The notes: generated by a model from the sequence alone, not told the origin. DNA of 33,639 nucleotides from Deltaproteobacteria bacterium (GCA_016937015.1 JAFGWT010000358.1:1-33639), one strand, 5' to 3'. Shown: positions 9,006 to 17,276, counted from the stretch's first letter. Numbers and translations: made by a program.

Positions 9006-10061
9006 TTACATTTTCCCGGTGACCTTATAAACCCAGGCCAACAGTGACGCAACGGCACTAAACAGCTCATGAGGAATGGGATGCCCCACTTTTCCCTGGT
9101 TGAACAATGCACGGGCCAGCGGAGGATCGGAAACGACGGGGACACCGTTATGTCTGGCTTCGGCTCTGATTTTCGCAGCCACATCGTCCAGACCGGCGGC
9201 AAGGATAATCGGCGCTTCATGTTTGGCCACATTGTATTGAATCGCAACGGAATAGTGCGTGGGATTGACGACGACAACATCGGCATCTGCGACGCTGCCC
9301 ACCATTCTGGAAAACGCCATTTCCTGCTGCTTTCGCCGGATACGCGCTTTGACCTGAGGGTCCCCCTCCGTGTTTTTGTGCTCCTGTTTAACCTCTTCCT
9401 TGGTCATCTTCATTTTCTGCTTGTGTCGCCATCGTTCGATAATTACATCCAATACCGCGATAAAAGAGAGCACCAGAATTACAATCAGCACCAGTCTGAG
9501 ACACATGCTCCCGATTTTTTGAAGAATCTCCACCGGAGTCAGCCCAAGAAGACGTCCGTTATCTTTCACTTCGTCCCAAAGCGCAATGACGGAAAGGGTA
9601 CCGATGATACCGATTTTAATAAGTGACTTAAGAATCTCATAAACCGTTGTTTTCGAAAACAGCATGGATTTGAGTTTGGGCAGCGGATTGAATTTGTTGG
9701 GATTCATCTCCATTGGCTTGAACGAAAAATTAAAACCCACCTGAGCGATTTGCGCTGCGACGCCCAAAACAAGTGCGGTCATTAGAACGGGGGCCACCAC
9801 AATGACCACGGTTTTAATCCCACGGAACAGATAAACAGTATAGTTTTCGTGCATCTCCATGTGCCCCAGAGAACCAGCGGCCAAATGAGTCAGATGCGTC
9901 GAAATCATATTCCATGCGGCAAGTACCGCGGCGACGCCGGCCATCAGCGCAACCACTGAGGCCAAATCCTGGCTTCGAGCCACATCGCCCTTCTCTTTAA
10001 ATTTTGAAATCTGTTTGGAGGTAGGGTCTTCAGTTTTTTCATCCTGATCAACGTCAGCCAC
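9006..10061 (-). CDS. flhB: Flagellar type III export protein FlhB
   Basis: This 351-residue protein is the membrane export-gate component that switches substrate specificity. Four hydrophobic segments lie in the first about 215 residues, followed by a charged linker (K-M-K-M-T-K-E-E-V-K) and the cytoplasmic domain. The autocleavage motif N266-P-T-H269 is intact. The N-terminal pattern D-E-K-T-E-D-P-T-S-K-Q-I-S-K-F-K-E-K-G is typical. The start is GTG at 10061 behind a strong GAGGAGGT, 14 nt after the fliR stop. It is the last gene of the minus-strand flagellar operon; flhA, often next, is not here, and the following 145 bp run to the convergent SGNH gene. Confidence 0.96.
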   Translation of the reverse strand: MADVDQDEKTEDPTSKQISKFKEKGDVARSQDLASVVALMAGVAAVLAAWNMISTHLTHLAAGSLGHMEMHENYTVYLFRGIKTVVIVVAPVLMTALVLGVAAQIAQVGFNFSFKPMEMNPNKFNPLPKLKSMLFSKTTVYEILKSLIKIGIIGTLSVIALWDEVKDNGRLLGLTPVEILQKIGSMCLRLVLIVILVLSFIAVLDVIIERWRHKQKMKMTKEEVKQEHKNTEGDPQVKARIRRKQQEMAFSRMVGSVADADVVVVNPTHYSVAIQYNVAKHEAPIILAAGLDDVAAKIRAEARHNGVPVVSDPPLARALFNQGKVGHPIPHELFSAVASLLAWVYKVTGKM

Positions 10062-10075
10062 TTACTTACCTCCTC

Positions 10076-10858
10076 TCAGATGTTACGGAGCACGTCGCCC
10101 ACTAATGGTTCAATTGAAAGTACAAGCCCCCGCGTAAAGGCAACTATATTTGGAATAGCCGCTTTTAATGCAAACAGACCCACACCAATGGAAACAGCAA
10201 AGCTCAAAACAAACAGATTCACCTTAGGCGCAATCCGCGCCAACATCCCCAGTGAAACCATCACCCCCATCAAGGTCACAAGCACAGGTGCCGCCAGCTG
10301 GATGGCGGCGTTAAACATAAGCGCCCCTTTGCTGGCCAGCACATAGCCAACGTCTCCTGAAAACACTACTTCACCTGGGCCCATTATTTTAAAGGATTCA
10401 ATGATGTAACGAATAAGAATGATGTGACCATCCAAAGCGAAGAACATAAGCGAAACAATAATACCGAGAAACTGGGACGTCACCACCGATTGCGAATTTG
10501 ACAGAGGATCCACCGCCTGTGCAAACCCGAGTCCCATTGGAACGCCAAGCACCTGACCTGCTGTTTCCACTGCGCCAAAAATGATGCGAGCGGAAATTCC
10601 TGCGGCGGCGCCAAGTACCGCTTCGCCAAATATGGCTTTTATCAGTGTAACCGGATCAAAGGAGATATATGGAATATTCGGTAAGCCGGAATACACAGCA
10701 ACGGCAATAACAAAAACAGCGGCTGCAAGAATATTCCTGGGCAGCAGTGAGCCACCGAATGAGGGCATCGCCAGAAACAGAAATACCAGCCGGGTCATAA
10801 TCATGGCGATGGCAATAAAAACCGGCAGCAGCAATTCTGTGTCAAAAAATGACGGCAT
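10076..10858 (-). CDS. fliR: Flagellar export gate protein FliR
   Basis: This 260-residue, highly hydrophobic protein has about six membrane segments and fits FliR in length. Hallmarks are the G-A-V-E-T-A-G-Q-V-L-G-V-P-M-G-L-G-F-A segment followed by P-L-S-N-S-Q-S, and the final A-P-K-V-N-L-F-V-L-S-F-A-V-S-I-G-V-G. It is part of the FliP5-FliQ4-FliR1 export gate. The start ATG overlaps the fliQ stop by one base (TAATG), indicating coupled translation. Confidence 0.95.
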   Translation of the reverse strand: MPSFFDTELLLPVFIAIAMIMTRLVFLFLAMPSFGGSLLPRNILAAAVFVIAVAVYSGLPNIPYISFDPVTLIKAIFGEAVLGAAAGISARIIFGAVETAGQVLGVPMGLGFAQAVDPLSNSQSVVTSQFLGIIVSLMFFALDGHIILIRYIIESFKIMGPGEVVFSGDVGYVLASKGALMFNAAIQLAAPVLVTLMGVMVSLGMLARIAPKVNLFVLSFAVSIGVGLFALKAAIPNIVAFTRGLVLSIEPLVGDVLRNI

Positions 10859-11130
10859 TACCCATGTCCGAGCGCTGAGAACTTAATCATGACTTCATTG
10901 AAAAATGAAATCAGTTTTCCCATTGACCAATCCCCCACTAAAAGAAGCGTGATAAATACCGCCGCCAGCTTGGGAACAAATGTGAGTGAGGCTTCCTGGA
11001 TCTGTGTTGCCGCCTGCATCACAGCAACAAACAACCCCACCGCCATGGCTGCGCCAAGAGGGGGTCCCACCACAAACAGAATGGTCAGTAACCCTTTGAC
11101 GCAAATTTCAGTTATCATTTCCGACGTCAT
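10858..11130 (-). CDS. fliQ: Flagellar export gate protein FliQ
   Basis: This 90-residue protein begins M-T-S-E-M-I-T-E and has two membrane helices. P-P-L-G-A-A-M-A-V-G-L-F-V-A and T-Q-I-Q-E-A-S-L-T-F-V-P-K are the family signature. ATG 11130 is chosen because it sits 6 nt from GGAGG; ATG 11133, one codon earlier, overlaps the fliP stop and is also possible. A longer frame from 11181 would add 17 residues inside fliP and is not supported. Confidence 0.95.
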   Translation of the reverse strand: MTSEMITEICVKGLLTILFVVGPPLGAAMAVGLFVAVMQAATQIQEASLTFVPKLAAVFITLLLVGDWSMGKLISFFNEVMIKFSALGHG

Positions 11131-11879
11131 CATCCACCTCCGGAAAAACTTTTCACGATAGAGGAAATAATCAGATTCCAACCATCCACCACCACAAACA
11201 GCATGAGTTTTAGAGGCAGTGATATCAGCGCAGGCGGCAACATAATCATACCCATCGACATCAACATTGACGCAATCGCAATATCGAGCACAATAAATGG
11301 AATGAAGAGCATAAATCCCATTTCGAATGCGGTTTTCAATTCACTGATGATGAACGCCGGAACCAGTGCGCGAAAAGCCACCTCCTCTGCCGTTTTAGGA
11401 AGTGGCAGTTCGGAAACTTCATAAAAAAGCATTAAATCCTTCTCGCGGGTATACTGAAGCATAAACTCACGCATCGGTGCCATGGCAGCTTCCAACGCCT
11501 GTTCATCATTCAATTGACCTTCCTTGTACGGAATCAGTGCGGTGTCGTTAATCTTCTCTCCCACTGGCGCCATAATAAAAAAGGTCAAAAACAGGGACAG
11601 GCCAATCATTACCTGGTTGGGAGGCGCATTCTGGGTACCAATGGCAGTTCTAAGAAAAGACAGAATGATAACAATTCGGGTGAAGCTCGTCAGAGTCATC
11701 AGTATGGCCGGTGCCAGCGCCAAAATGGTTAGAAGTGCAAGAATTTTTAAGCCGGTCACCAATTCTGCAGGTGAGTCTGTCGAACCAACTGAAATATCAA
11801 TCTGAGGGACAGCCCATGCGGTCCGGGATGCAGAAAGAACCAGCAAGATTACCGCCAATATTGTCCCTGATTTTTTCAT
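11130..11879 (-). CDS. fliP: Flagellar export gate protein FliP
   Basis: This 249-residue protein has an N-terminal cleavable signal (M-K-K-S-G, hydrophobic core, A-W-A), as FliP usually does. Core segments are typical: M-T-S-F-T-R-I-V-I-I-L-S-F-L-R-T-A-I-G-T, Q-N-A-P-P-N-Q-V, and a C-terminal P-F-I-V-L-D-I-A-I-A-S-M-L-M-S-M-G-M. It builds the export pore with FliQ and FliR. The Shine-Dalgarno region is weak, and the gap to fliO is 31 nt, the largest within the export part of the operon. Confidence 0.96.
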   Translation of the reverse strand: MKKSGTILAVILLVLSASRTAWAVPQIDISVGSTDSPAELVTGLKILALLTILALAPAILMTLTSFTRIVIILSFLRTAIGTQNAPPNQVMIGLSLFLTFFIMAPVGEKINDTALIPYKEGQLNDEQALEAAMAPMREFMLQYTREKDLMLFYEVSELPLPKTAEEVAFRALVPAFIISELKTAFEMGFMLFIPFIVLDIAIASMLMSMGMIMLPPALISLPLKLMLFVVVDGWNLIISSIVKSFSGGG

Positions 11880-11910
11880 TTGAGTCTGGCTCTTGGTTGC
11901 ATCTTTGTGA

Positions 11911-13239
11911 CTACGCTCTGTATTGATTGTCCACCGGGGTTGACTGATTTTCCAGTGCGGCGCGCATCCTGGCCATGGAGATCAAACCAGATACGTTGGA
12001 CGCACTCTCATTTGTTGAGAACGCCTCAGACATTGTTCTGGCGGCGATATCGGCACCGGCGTCGGTGCGAGCCTTGCCGGACCGAATTGGTTTGTTGCGT
12101 TCGCGCACGATTTTCTCGATGGCTTGCTGAAAATCAGAACCAAAATTAGTGGCAGGCTGAGCCTGATGCGCAACATCGGTGGTCACATCATCGTCATCCC
12201 TTATGTCTGAATACGGCGTGGCAGAAATGCGAGGCTCCTTTGCCAGACTCTCTTTAACAACATCTTGAATATCAGCGGCAAATGCGCGTTTTGCCAATGG
12301 CGACACAGTCGAAGACTGTTCATCCGACGGAATCAGTCCGAGGGAGGATACTGTCTTATCTCCGACGGCCAGCAGAAATCGACTGCCATTAACGCGCGCA
12401 ACCATAAGTGTCTGGTGCGTACCCACTTTTTTTCGCGAAAGTATATCGATGTTATCCTCATCAATATGAAATCGGTTACGCTTCTTTGACATGTACCAGG
12501 CTACAAAGCCAAGCATTGCCGCAAACAGCAATCCACCAGCGTACTTCATGGTCTGCGCATTGACTTCTTCATCGCTCCTGAGTTTCAAGCCTTTTTTGGA
12601 AGATTTGTCAAATATGGTTCCCGTCAGTGATTTGGAATCCTCATCGGATGTTGCCTTCGCCACAGCACCATTGCCGTTGTCATCGGACTTAGACGATGCA
12701 GGTGTCTGCTTCACCGATTCCGTTCCGGCATTTATTGTGTCCGAATTTCTGGCGTTATCCATCTTGCGTTTTAAGGCTTCACGCGATTCCTGTTCGGCAT
12801 CAAGCAGTCTGGTTCGTCGTCTCTTCTGACTATCGGATAAAGCTATCGAAACGATAACATTGCCATCCAGAGACATTACGGATGTGCGTGCGCATGCCTC
12901 CAGTACAGACCCGGAGGGGTGAATCTGCAGTACAGTGCGATTCTGCAGCTGTGGCACAACACGAACCTTGCGCAACGTACTCCCCCGTGGCGTGTCCAAA
13001 TATTTCACATCCTCATCGGCCATTCCAATATCCAGCAGGCGAATCCGAATGGAATCATCCCCGCACACTACTTTATACTCATACTTATCCTTTGCGGGAG
13101 ACACAGCAAAGCGGACCACATCAGTCGACGGCATGTTTTCAACAGTAAAAGCCGCTATTTGCGGTTTGGGTGACGCTGCAGCGGAAAGTGCCATATTCAT
13201 CAGTATGCCAGCGGTTAACAATGATATGAAATGTCTCAT
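11911..13239 (-). CDS. fliO: FliO-type flagellar biosynthesis protein with large N-terminal domain
   Basis: This 442-residue protein is much longer than typical FliO (about 100-250). Residues 1-23 form a signal peptide. Residues 25-135 are a beta-rich domain resembling AMIN (F-T-V-E ... V-V-R-F-A-V-S, then paired strands and V-V-P-Q-L-Q-N-R-T-V-L-Q-I). A charged disordered linker spans 136-230, then a transmembrane helix at 233-250. The cytoplasmic FliO core follows: I-D-I-L-S-R-K-K-V-G-T-H-Q-T-L-M-V-A-R-V-N-G-S-R-F-L-L-A-V-G (264-293). The identity rests on this core plus its place directly before fliP. An AMIN-like domain would suggest contact with cell wall or envelope; that is inference. 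Translation starts behind GGAG, 2 nt after fliN. Confidence 0.85.
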   Translation of the reverse strand: MRHFISLLTAGILMNMALSAAASPKPQIAAFTVENMPSTDVVRFAVSPAKDKYEYKVVCGDDSIRIRLLDIGMADEDVKYLDTPRGSTLRKVRVVPQLQNRTVLQIHPSGSVLEACARTSVMSLDGNVIVSIALSDSQKRRRTRLLDAEQESREALKRKMDNARNSDTINAGTESVKQTPASSKSDDNGNGAVAKATSDEDSKSLTGTIFDKSSKKGLKLRSDEEVNAQTMKYAGGLLFAAMLGFVAWYMSKKRNRFHIDEDNIDILSRKKVGTHQTLMVARVNGSRFLLAVGDKTVSSLGLIPSDEQSSTVSPLAKRAFAADIQDVVKESLAKEPRISATPYSDIRDDDDVTTDVAHQAQPATNFGSDFQQAIEKIVRERNKPIRSGKARTDAGADIAARTMSEAFSTNESASNVSGLISMARMRAALENQSTPVDNQYRA

Positions 13240-13241
13240 GA

Positions 13242-13586
13242 TTATTCTCCTATCAAATGGTCTTCAGATGCCTGTTTAAAAGGATCTTCACCGACGACTT
13301 CCATAATGCGTATACCGTAGCGTTCTCCTACCAGCACCGCTTCACCACGGGCTACCAGTTTGCCATTGGCATAAATATCAAGATTGTCACCCGCCGGTCT
13401 GTCGAGCTCCACAACGGTCCCAGGCATTACCTCAACCAGTTCTCCCATGGTCATGGTGCGACGCCCCACCTCAACGGTCAGTTCTATCGGAATGTCAAAA
13501 AGAAAATTGATGGGTCGCTTCGCGGCGACCGCTTCCTGATTTGCCTGCATTGGACCTCCTGAATTCTTGTTGTTTTGCTCGTCCAT
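13242..13586 (-). CDS. fliN: Flagellar switch protein FliN
   Basis: This 114-residue protein has a disordered Gln/Asn-rich N-terminal 25 residues and one SpoA (surface presentation of antigens) domain: D-I-P-I-E-L-T-V-E-V-G-R-R-T-M-T, L-V-E-V-M-P-G-T-V-V-E-L-D-R-P-A-G-D, L-D-I-Y-A-N-G-K-L-V-A-R-G-E-A-V-L-V, E-R-Y-G-I-R-I. These are FliN landmarks. It forms the lower C-ring with FliM. It starts at ATG 13586 behind AGG, 8 nt after the fliM stop. Confidence 0.95.
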   Translation of the reverse strand: MDEQNNKNSGGPMQANQEAVAAKRPINFLFDIPIELTVEVGRRTMTMGELVEVMPGTVVELDRPAGDNLDIYANGKLVARGEAVLVGERYGIRIMEVVGEDPFKQASEDHLIGE

Positions 13587-13594
13587 TGCGAAAC

Positions 13595-14524
13595 CTATAT
13601 GGTATGGTTTAAATCCACGATTTCAAACGCAACGTTACCGCGCGAAATTACTGGTTTACCTTTAAGCTTATAGACACCGCCAATCACTACATCCAACGGT
13701 TCATTCATTGCGACGCCCAGTGGATATACGTCACCGCGCTTTAGATTCCACAGATCGAACGCCTTAAGGGAGAGCTTGCCCAGTTCCATCACCAGTTCAA
13801 CCCGTGCGTTCTTCATGCGCATTTCGAGCTGATTTGCCCGTATCTCCTTTTTCTCCATAAAGAGTTCGGCGGGACCTCTCAACCACAGAGCTATCTCTGG
13901 GTTTAAAATTGAAACGAACTGCACGTTTATCCAGACTCCCGCCGGTTCACGACTAACCCAAAAGTCCTCCGGGTTTTCCCGTTCCAAAGAAATGACACTC
14001 CCAGGCAGAGAGGATTGCAGCTCACCACAGATTTCGACAAAAAAGTCTCTTAACAGCCTTTGCTCGAGAATGGTCAGTTCACTCTTCTCTTCAACATCCT
14101 CTGCGGTATGAATGCCCGTTCGGCGCGAGATGTACCGCATGGCAGTTGTTCGTTCCATACCGAGAAGCAAACGACTGTCATTGAGCGAAATGACCGTATA
14201 TTCAGAGCCAGGGTCCGTTTGCGCAAGGGGAATCACTTCGGTCATTCCACTGGCACCCTGAATCGCACTGTTTTCTCTCTCGTCTTCAATGGTGCGAACA
14301 TCCTGAATATCCAGGCGCCCGCGACACGCCAATCTTTTTATCAGCAGATTTTCGAGATTGGGCGTCATTCTTTTGGCGATTTCGTTCCACTTTTTCAGAC
14401 ACCGCATATTGTATGCGTGGTCACTGGCGAGCACATAATCGTCCACCGATTTCTGCGAAGAGGAATCCGCCTTCATCGCGGAATAGATAGCTTCAAGTTC
14501 TTCCTGAGTTAAAATCGGTTCCAC
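13595..14524 (-). CDS. fliM: Flagellar motor switch protein FliM, atypical middle domain
   Basis: This 309-residue protein begins with a CheY-binding-type motif, I-L-T-Q-E-E-L-E-A-I-Y (residues 4-14). The middle CheC-like domain aligns with FliM (A-M-R-Y-I-S-R-R-T-G-I-H ... S-E-L-T-I-L-E-Q-R-L-L), and the C-terminus is a SpoA domain (L-K-R-G-D-V-Y-P-L-G and V-I-G-G-V-Y-K-L-K-G-K-P-V). The GGxG motif that contacts FliG reads R-R-T-G here. Middle-domain similarity is low, but the order fliL-fliM-fliN and the two ends support the call. It is 10 nt after the fliL stop. Confidence 0.9.
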   Translation of the reverse strand: MEPILTQEELEAIYSAMKADSSSQKSVDDYVLASDHAYNMRCLKKWNEIAKRMTPNLENLLIKRLACRGRLDIQDVRTIEDERENSAIQGASGMTEVIPLAQTDPGSEYTVISLNDSRLLLGMERTTAMRYISRRTGIHTAEDVEEKSELTILEQRLLRDFFVEICGELQSSLPGSVISLERENPEDFWVSREPAGVWINVQFVSILNPEIALWLRGPAELFMEKKEIRANQLEMRMKNARVELVMELGKLSLKAFDLWNLKRGDVYPLGVAMNEPLDVVIGGVYKLKGKPVISRGNVAFEIVDLNHTI

Positions 14525-14534
14525 GTTCTCACTC

Positions 14535-15032
14535 CTACTGAGTCACAAATTCGGTCAAAAATATGTTGGCAACGCGATCCATATCCAGTCTTCCATTCAC
14601 TTTCTGTACCAACATTTTTTCCAAATCCCGCTTGCCCTCAATGGTTTGCACCTTCTCCATTTCGATGGCCGACAGCTGCAACAGGATCTCGTTTCGAACG
14701 ATAGACATGCTTTTCTCGAATTCGGGCTGATCTTCCACCGAATACAACTGAATTGACATTTTGGTTTTAAGATACTTTTTGTCTCTGGCATTTTGCAGAT
14801 TAACTACAAATCCATCGAGCTCAATAATGGGGCCATCTATCGCAACCGCACGGGTCGACCTGGTTTGACGGCTTGTTCCCGGGTCCTTTGCGTCATCACC
14901 GGAAGCAGACCGACTCATTAAGAAAAACGCCACGCCTCCTATCAGCAGCACGTTTAAAACCACCACAACAATAATAATCAAACCCTTTTTGGATTTTGCC
15001 TGTTGAACTTCACCAGCGTCTTCATTCGCCAT
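14535..15032 (-). CDS. fliL: Flagellar basal body-associated protein FliL
   Basis: This 165-residue protein starts at ATG 15032 (M-A-N-E-D-A-G), which sits behind AAAGGAG. A TTG start at 15056 would place that ribosome site inside the gene. A short acidic/basic tail is followed by one transmembrane helix (about 18-40), a linker, and the FliL domain: I-I-E-L-D-G-F-V-V-N-L, Y-L-K-T-K-M-S-I-Q-L, and the terminal V-A-N-I-F-L-T-E-F-V-T-Q. FliL surrounds and supports stator units. Its start overlaps the end of the upstream MotB-like gene by 11 nt, implying translational coupling. Confidence 0.95.
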   Translation of the reverse strand: MANEDAGEVQQAKSKKGLIIIVVVVLNVLLIGGVAFFLMSRSASGDDAKDPGTSRQTRSTRAVAIDGPIIELDGFVVNLQNARDKKYLKTKMSIQLYSVEDQPEFEKSMSIVRNEILLQLSAIEMEKVQTIEGKRDLEKMLVQKVNGRLDMDRVANIFLTEFVTQ

Positions 15033-15786
15033 TGGTTTTCTCCTTTCTAAGAACAAACCGGACTTTTCGCTGCATATCGCTGAACATCTCCGGCTTCATG
15101 TTTCGCCCTGGAATGTGGCGTTCCTGCAATTCTATAACTATTTCAGTTAAAATATCCGAGGCTTCGTACCATGGCCACATCGCGATGACCTTGACGTCGC
15201 CCCCCCACAACTGCAAAATCACCGCGACATCCTCCAGCAGTTTACGCCCCTGGTCATCCAGTGCCCTTGACCCATGCGGAAACAGCAATCTTCCCGCAAC
15301 CACCACCTCAATACCGTCCTTGATACGGATAATCTGAACATCCCCTGCGATCTTTTCAGCCATTGGTTTCAATGTGCTGTAAATGTCTTCCTTTTTATTT
15401 GGATTTATCAGGCCATCGCGCACACCCTTTAAAAACTTGTCCGCATCTTCCCGGGCCACATCCACGTCAACCGTTCGTCCTTCCTTCACATTGGATTCAT
15501 TCTCAATTTCACCTATCGGCGTCATCAGCTGAATAAACGATTCCTCCCCGCTTTGCGGGTCTGGAAAATTCATTACGCCAGATGCCTCGTCAAACATCCC
15601 AAATGCTTCCTTCAACGAGCGATGGTCCATAGATGACATGGTTAAAAGCAAAACGAAAAATGTGATCATCAGAAAAATGAGATCAGAAAGTGTATCCATC
15701 CAGGCATCACGGTCCCGCTCAACCGGTTTATCCTCGCTTTGTTCCTTGCGGCCCTCCTCCGGGAGAATATTTCCAGACTCTGCCAC
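15022..15786 (-). CDS. Second MotB-like stator protein, Asp retained, degenerate OmpA domain
   Basis: This protein of about 254 residues has the MotB transmembrane signature D-A-W-M-D-T-L-S-D35-L-I-F-L-M-I-T-F-F-V-L-L. D35 lies exactly eight residues before the F-F pair, the place of the ion-carrying Asp (Asp32 in E. coli MotB). The periplasmic part keeps the length and layout of an OmpA-like domain (L-L-F-P-H-G-S-R-A-L-D-D-Q-G near 166-179). However, the H-T-D, N-x-x-L-S-x-x-R and N-R-R-V motifs are gone, replaced by A-M-W-P-W, E-I-V-I-E-L-Q and Q-R-K-V. Binding to peptidoglycan by the usual contacts is therefore unlikely. It starts immediately after the upstream motB stop (1-nt overlap) and belongs to the same operon. 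Confidence 0.85.
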   Translation of the reverse strand: MAESGNILPEEGRKEQSEDKPVERDRDAWMDTLSDLIFLMITFFVLLLTMSSMDHRSLKEAFGMFDEASGVMNFPDPQSGEESFIQLMTPIGEIENESNVKEGRTVDVDVAREDADKFLKGVRDGLINPNKKEDIYSTLKPMAEKIAGDVQIIRIKDGIEVVVAGRLLFPHGSRALDDQGRKLLEDVAVILQLWGGDVKVIAMWPWYEASDILTEIVIELQERHIPGRNMKPEMFSDMQRKVRFVLRKEKTNGE

Positions 15787-16502
15787 TATTTTCTTCCTTC
15801 CTCGGTGGTCACAATAATTTCAACCCGCCGATTCGCGGTAAATCGATCCTGCGCTTCCAGCACATCAACGGGACTGTAATATGACTGGCCCAATGCGCTG
15901 ACCTTCCCCTTCTTAAAGTTTCCGGCAGACTCCAGATGGCGGGCGACAACCATGCCGCGTTCTAGAGACAGATGCCAATTGGTTCGCCGATCACCTCTGG
16001 AATCAGTATGACCGATGACCTGAATATACCCATCGTAAGAGGCGCTCATCCGGGCGATTTCGCCCAACAGATGAAACATGCGTGGCGAAATAACCGACGC
16101 TCCTGCGCCAAAAAGCATCTCATCCGCCACCACAATTTTCACTTCACCGGTTTTTTCGTCGAACGTGGCGAAAATATGAGGTGCCTCCTGGGTGTTACCC
16201 GACATCATTTCTTTGAGCACGTGCTGCACCTGCTTAAAAATGGTGAACCCCGCCCCACTCGAAACGATATCGGATTGTGTCTTCATTACCTTTTTTTTCG
16301 AATCAACAGAAGAAGACCCAGGCAACAATCCAAACGATCCCAACAATGACCCCAGTGCAATCCGCTTCTTTGTGTCGTTCATTGTTGCCATGGAATTCAG
16401 CAAAATAAAGAATGCGAGTAAAATCATACTCAGGGTAACAAACATCAGTCGAAAAGCGTCGCTGCCGCCTCCGCCTTCTTCTTCGTCATCGTCAGCAGCC
16501 AT
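15786..16502 (-). CDS. motB: MotB-type stator protein with intact OmpA domain but no TM aspartate
   Basis: This 238-residue protein has an acidic N-terminus (D-D-D-E-E-E-G-G-G-G), a single membrane helix F-V-T23-L-S-M-I-L-L-A-F-F-I-L-L-N, a linker, and a canonical OmpA/MotB peptidoglycan-binding domain: L-F-G-A-G-A, I-G-H165-T-D167-S-R-G, N-W-H-L-S-L-E-R182, N-R-R-V-E-I (224-229). By alignment to the F-F pair the ion-carrying Asp of MotB is Thr23, and no other acidic residue lies in the helix. It can anchor but should not conduct ions alone. It lies 3 nt after motA. Confidence 0.9.
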   Translation of the reverse strand: MAADDDEEEGGGGSDAFRLMFVTLSMILLAFFILLNSMATMNDTKKRIALGSLLGSFGLLPGSSSVDSKKKVMKTQSDIVSSGAGFTIFKQVQHVLKEMMSGNTQEAPHIFATFDEKTGEVKIVVADEMLFGAGASVISPRMFHLLGEIARMSASYDGYIQVIGHTDSRGDRRTNWHLSLERGMVVARHLESAGNFKKGKVSALGQSYYSPVDVLEAQDRFTANRRVEIIVTTEEGRK

Positions 16503-16505
16503 AGG

Positions 16506-17276
16506 TTACCCCTTATCGTCATCTGCCTTGCGTTCACCCGGCGAGAGATAGATATTCAGTTTCTGTTCGACCATCCGCGGATTGTCCCCGGCGCTAATGG
16601 CCAGCACGCCCTCTTTGGTCAGCTCCCAAAGCCGCACTTCCTCCCTGCTGCGAACCGCCAGTTTTCCGGAAATGGGTCCAAACACCAGGTTGGCAAACAA
16701 CGCACCGTAAAAAGTGGTCAGCAAAGCCACCGCCATGGACGGTCCAATGGACGACGGGTCGTCCATGTTCTGTAACATGCCCACCAGACCGATGAGGGTG
16801 CCAATCAATCCCATTGCAGGTGCAAAACCCGCCATTGTTGCGAAAACTTCCGAGCCCAGTGAATGACGCTGCTTCAACCACTTAATCTCAGTGTCGAGCA
16901 ACGACTCAATGACACCGGGGTCTTCCCCGTCCACTGCCAGCTGTATTCCCTTTTTTAAAAATGGATTATCTGTATCATTGACCGCCTCTTCCAGCGCCAG
17001 AATGCCCTCCCGACGCGCACGATTTGAAAAATCCACCATCTGTTCAATGGTTTTCTGAACATCAGGCAATTTGTATGACATGGCCTTGCCGAACACCTTG
17101 CCTGCACCCGTAATCTGCGCCAGTGGAAAGTTCATCAATGACGCGCCTATAGTGCCGCCCAGAACAATCAGCAAAGACGGCACATCGATAAACGGGCCAA
17201 GACCAACGCCTGATGCGATGGAAAAGAGAACCAGACCCCAGCCAACGAGTATTCCTATTATTGTTGCAATATCCAT
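16506..17276 (-). CDS. motA: Flagellar motor stator protein MotA
   Basis: This 256-residue protein starts at ATG 17276 behind AAGGA; the longer frame to 17387 runs through the promoter and is rejected. Four membrane segments are seen, with T-I-G-A-S-L-M-N-F-P near 42-51. A cytoplasmic loop has R-A-R-R-E-G-I-L-A-L-E-E (86-97), the charged patch that contacts FliG. TM3 reads M-A-G-F-A-P153-A-M-G-L-I-G-T-L-I-G-L, and TM4 G-A-L-F-A-N-L-V-F-G-P201. Both prolines important for torque are present. It is the first gene of the flagellar operon, directly downstream of a sigma-54-type promoter. Confidence 0.96.
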   Translation of the reverse strand: MDIATIIGILVGWGLVLFSIASGVGLGPFIDVPSLLIVLGGTIGASLMNFPLAQITGAGKVFGKAMSYKLPDVQKTIEQMVDFSNRARREGILALEEAVNDTDNPFLKKGIQLAVDGEDPGVIESLLDTEIKWLKQRHSLGSEVFATMAGFAPAMGLIGTLIGLVGMLQNMDDPSSIGPSMAVALLTTFYGALFANLVFGPISGKLAVRSREEVRLWELTKEGVLAISAGDNPRMVEQKLNIYLSPGERKADDDKG

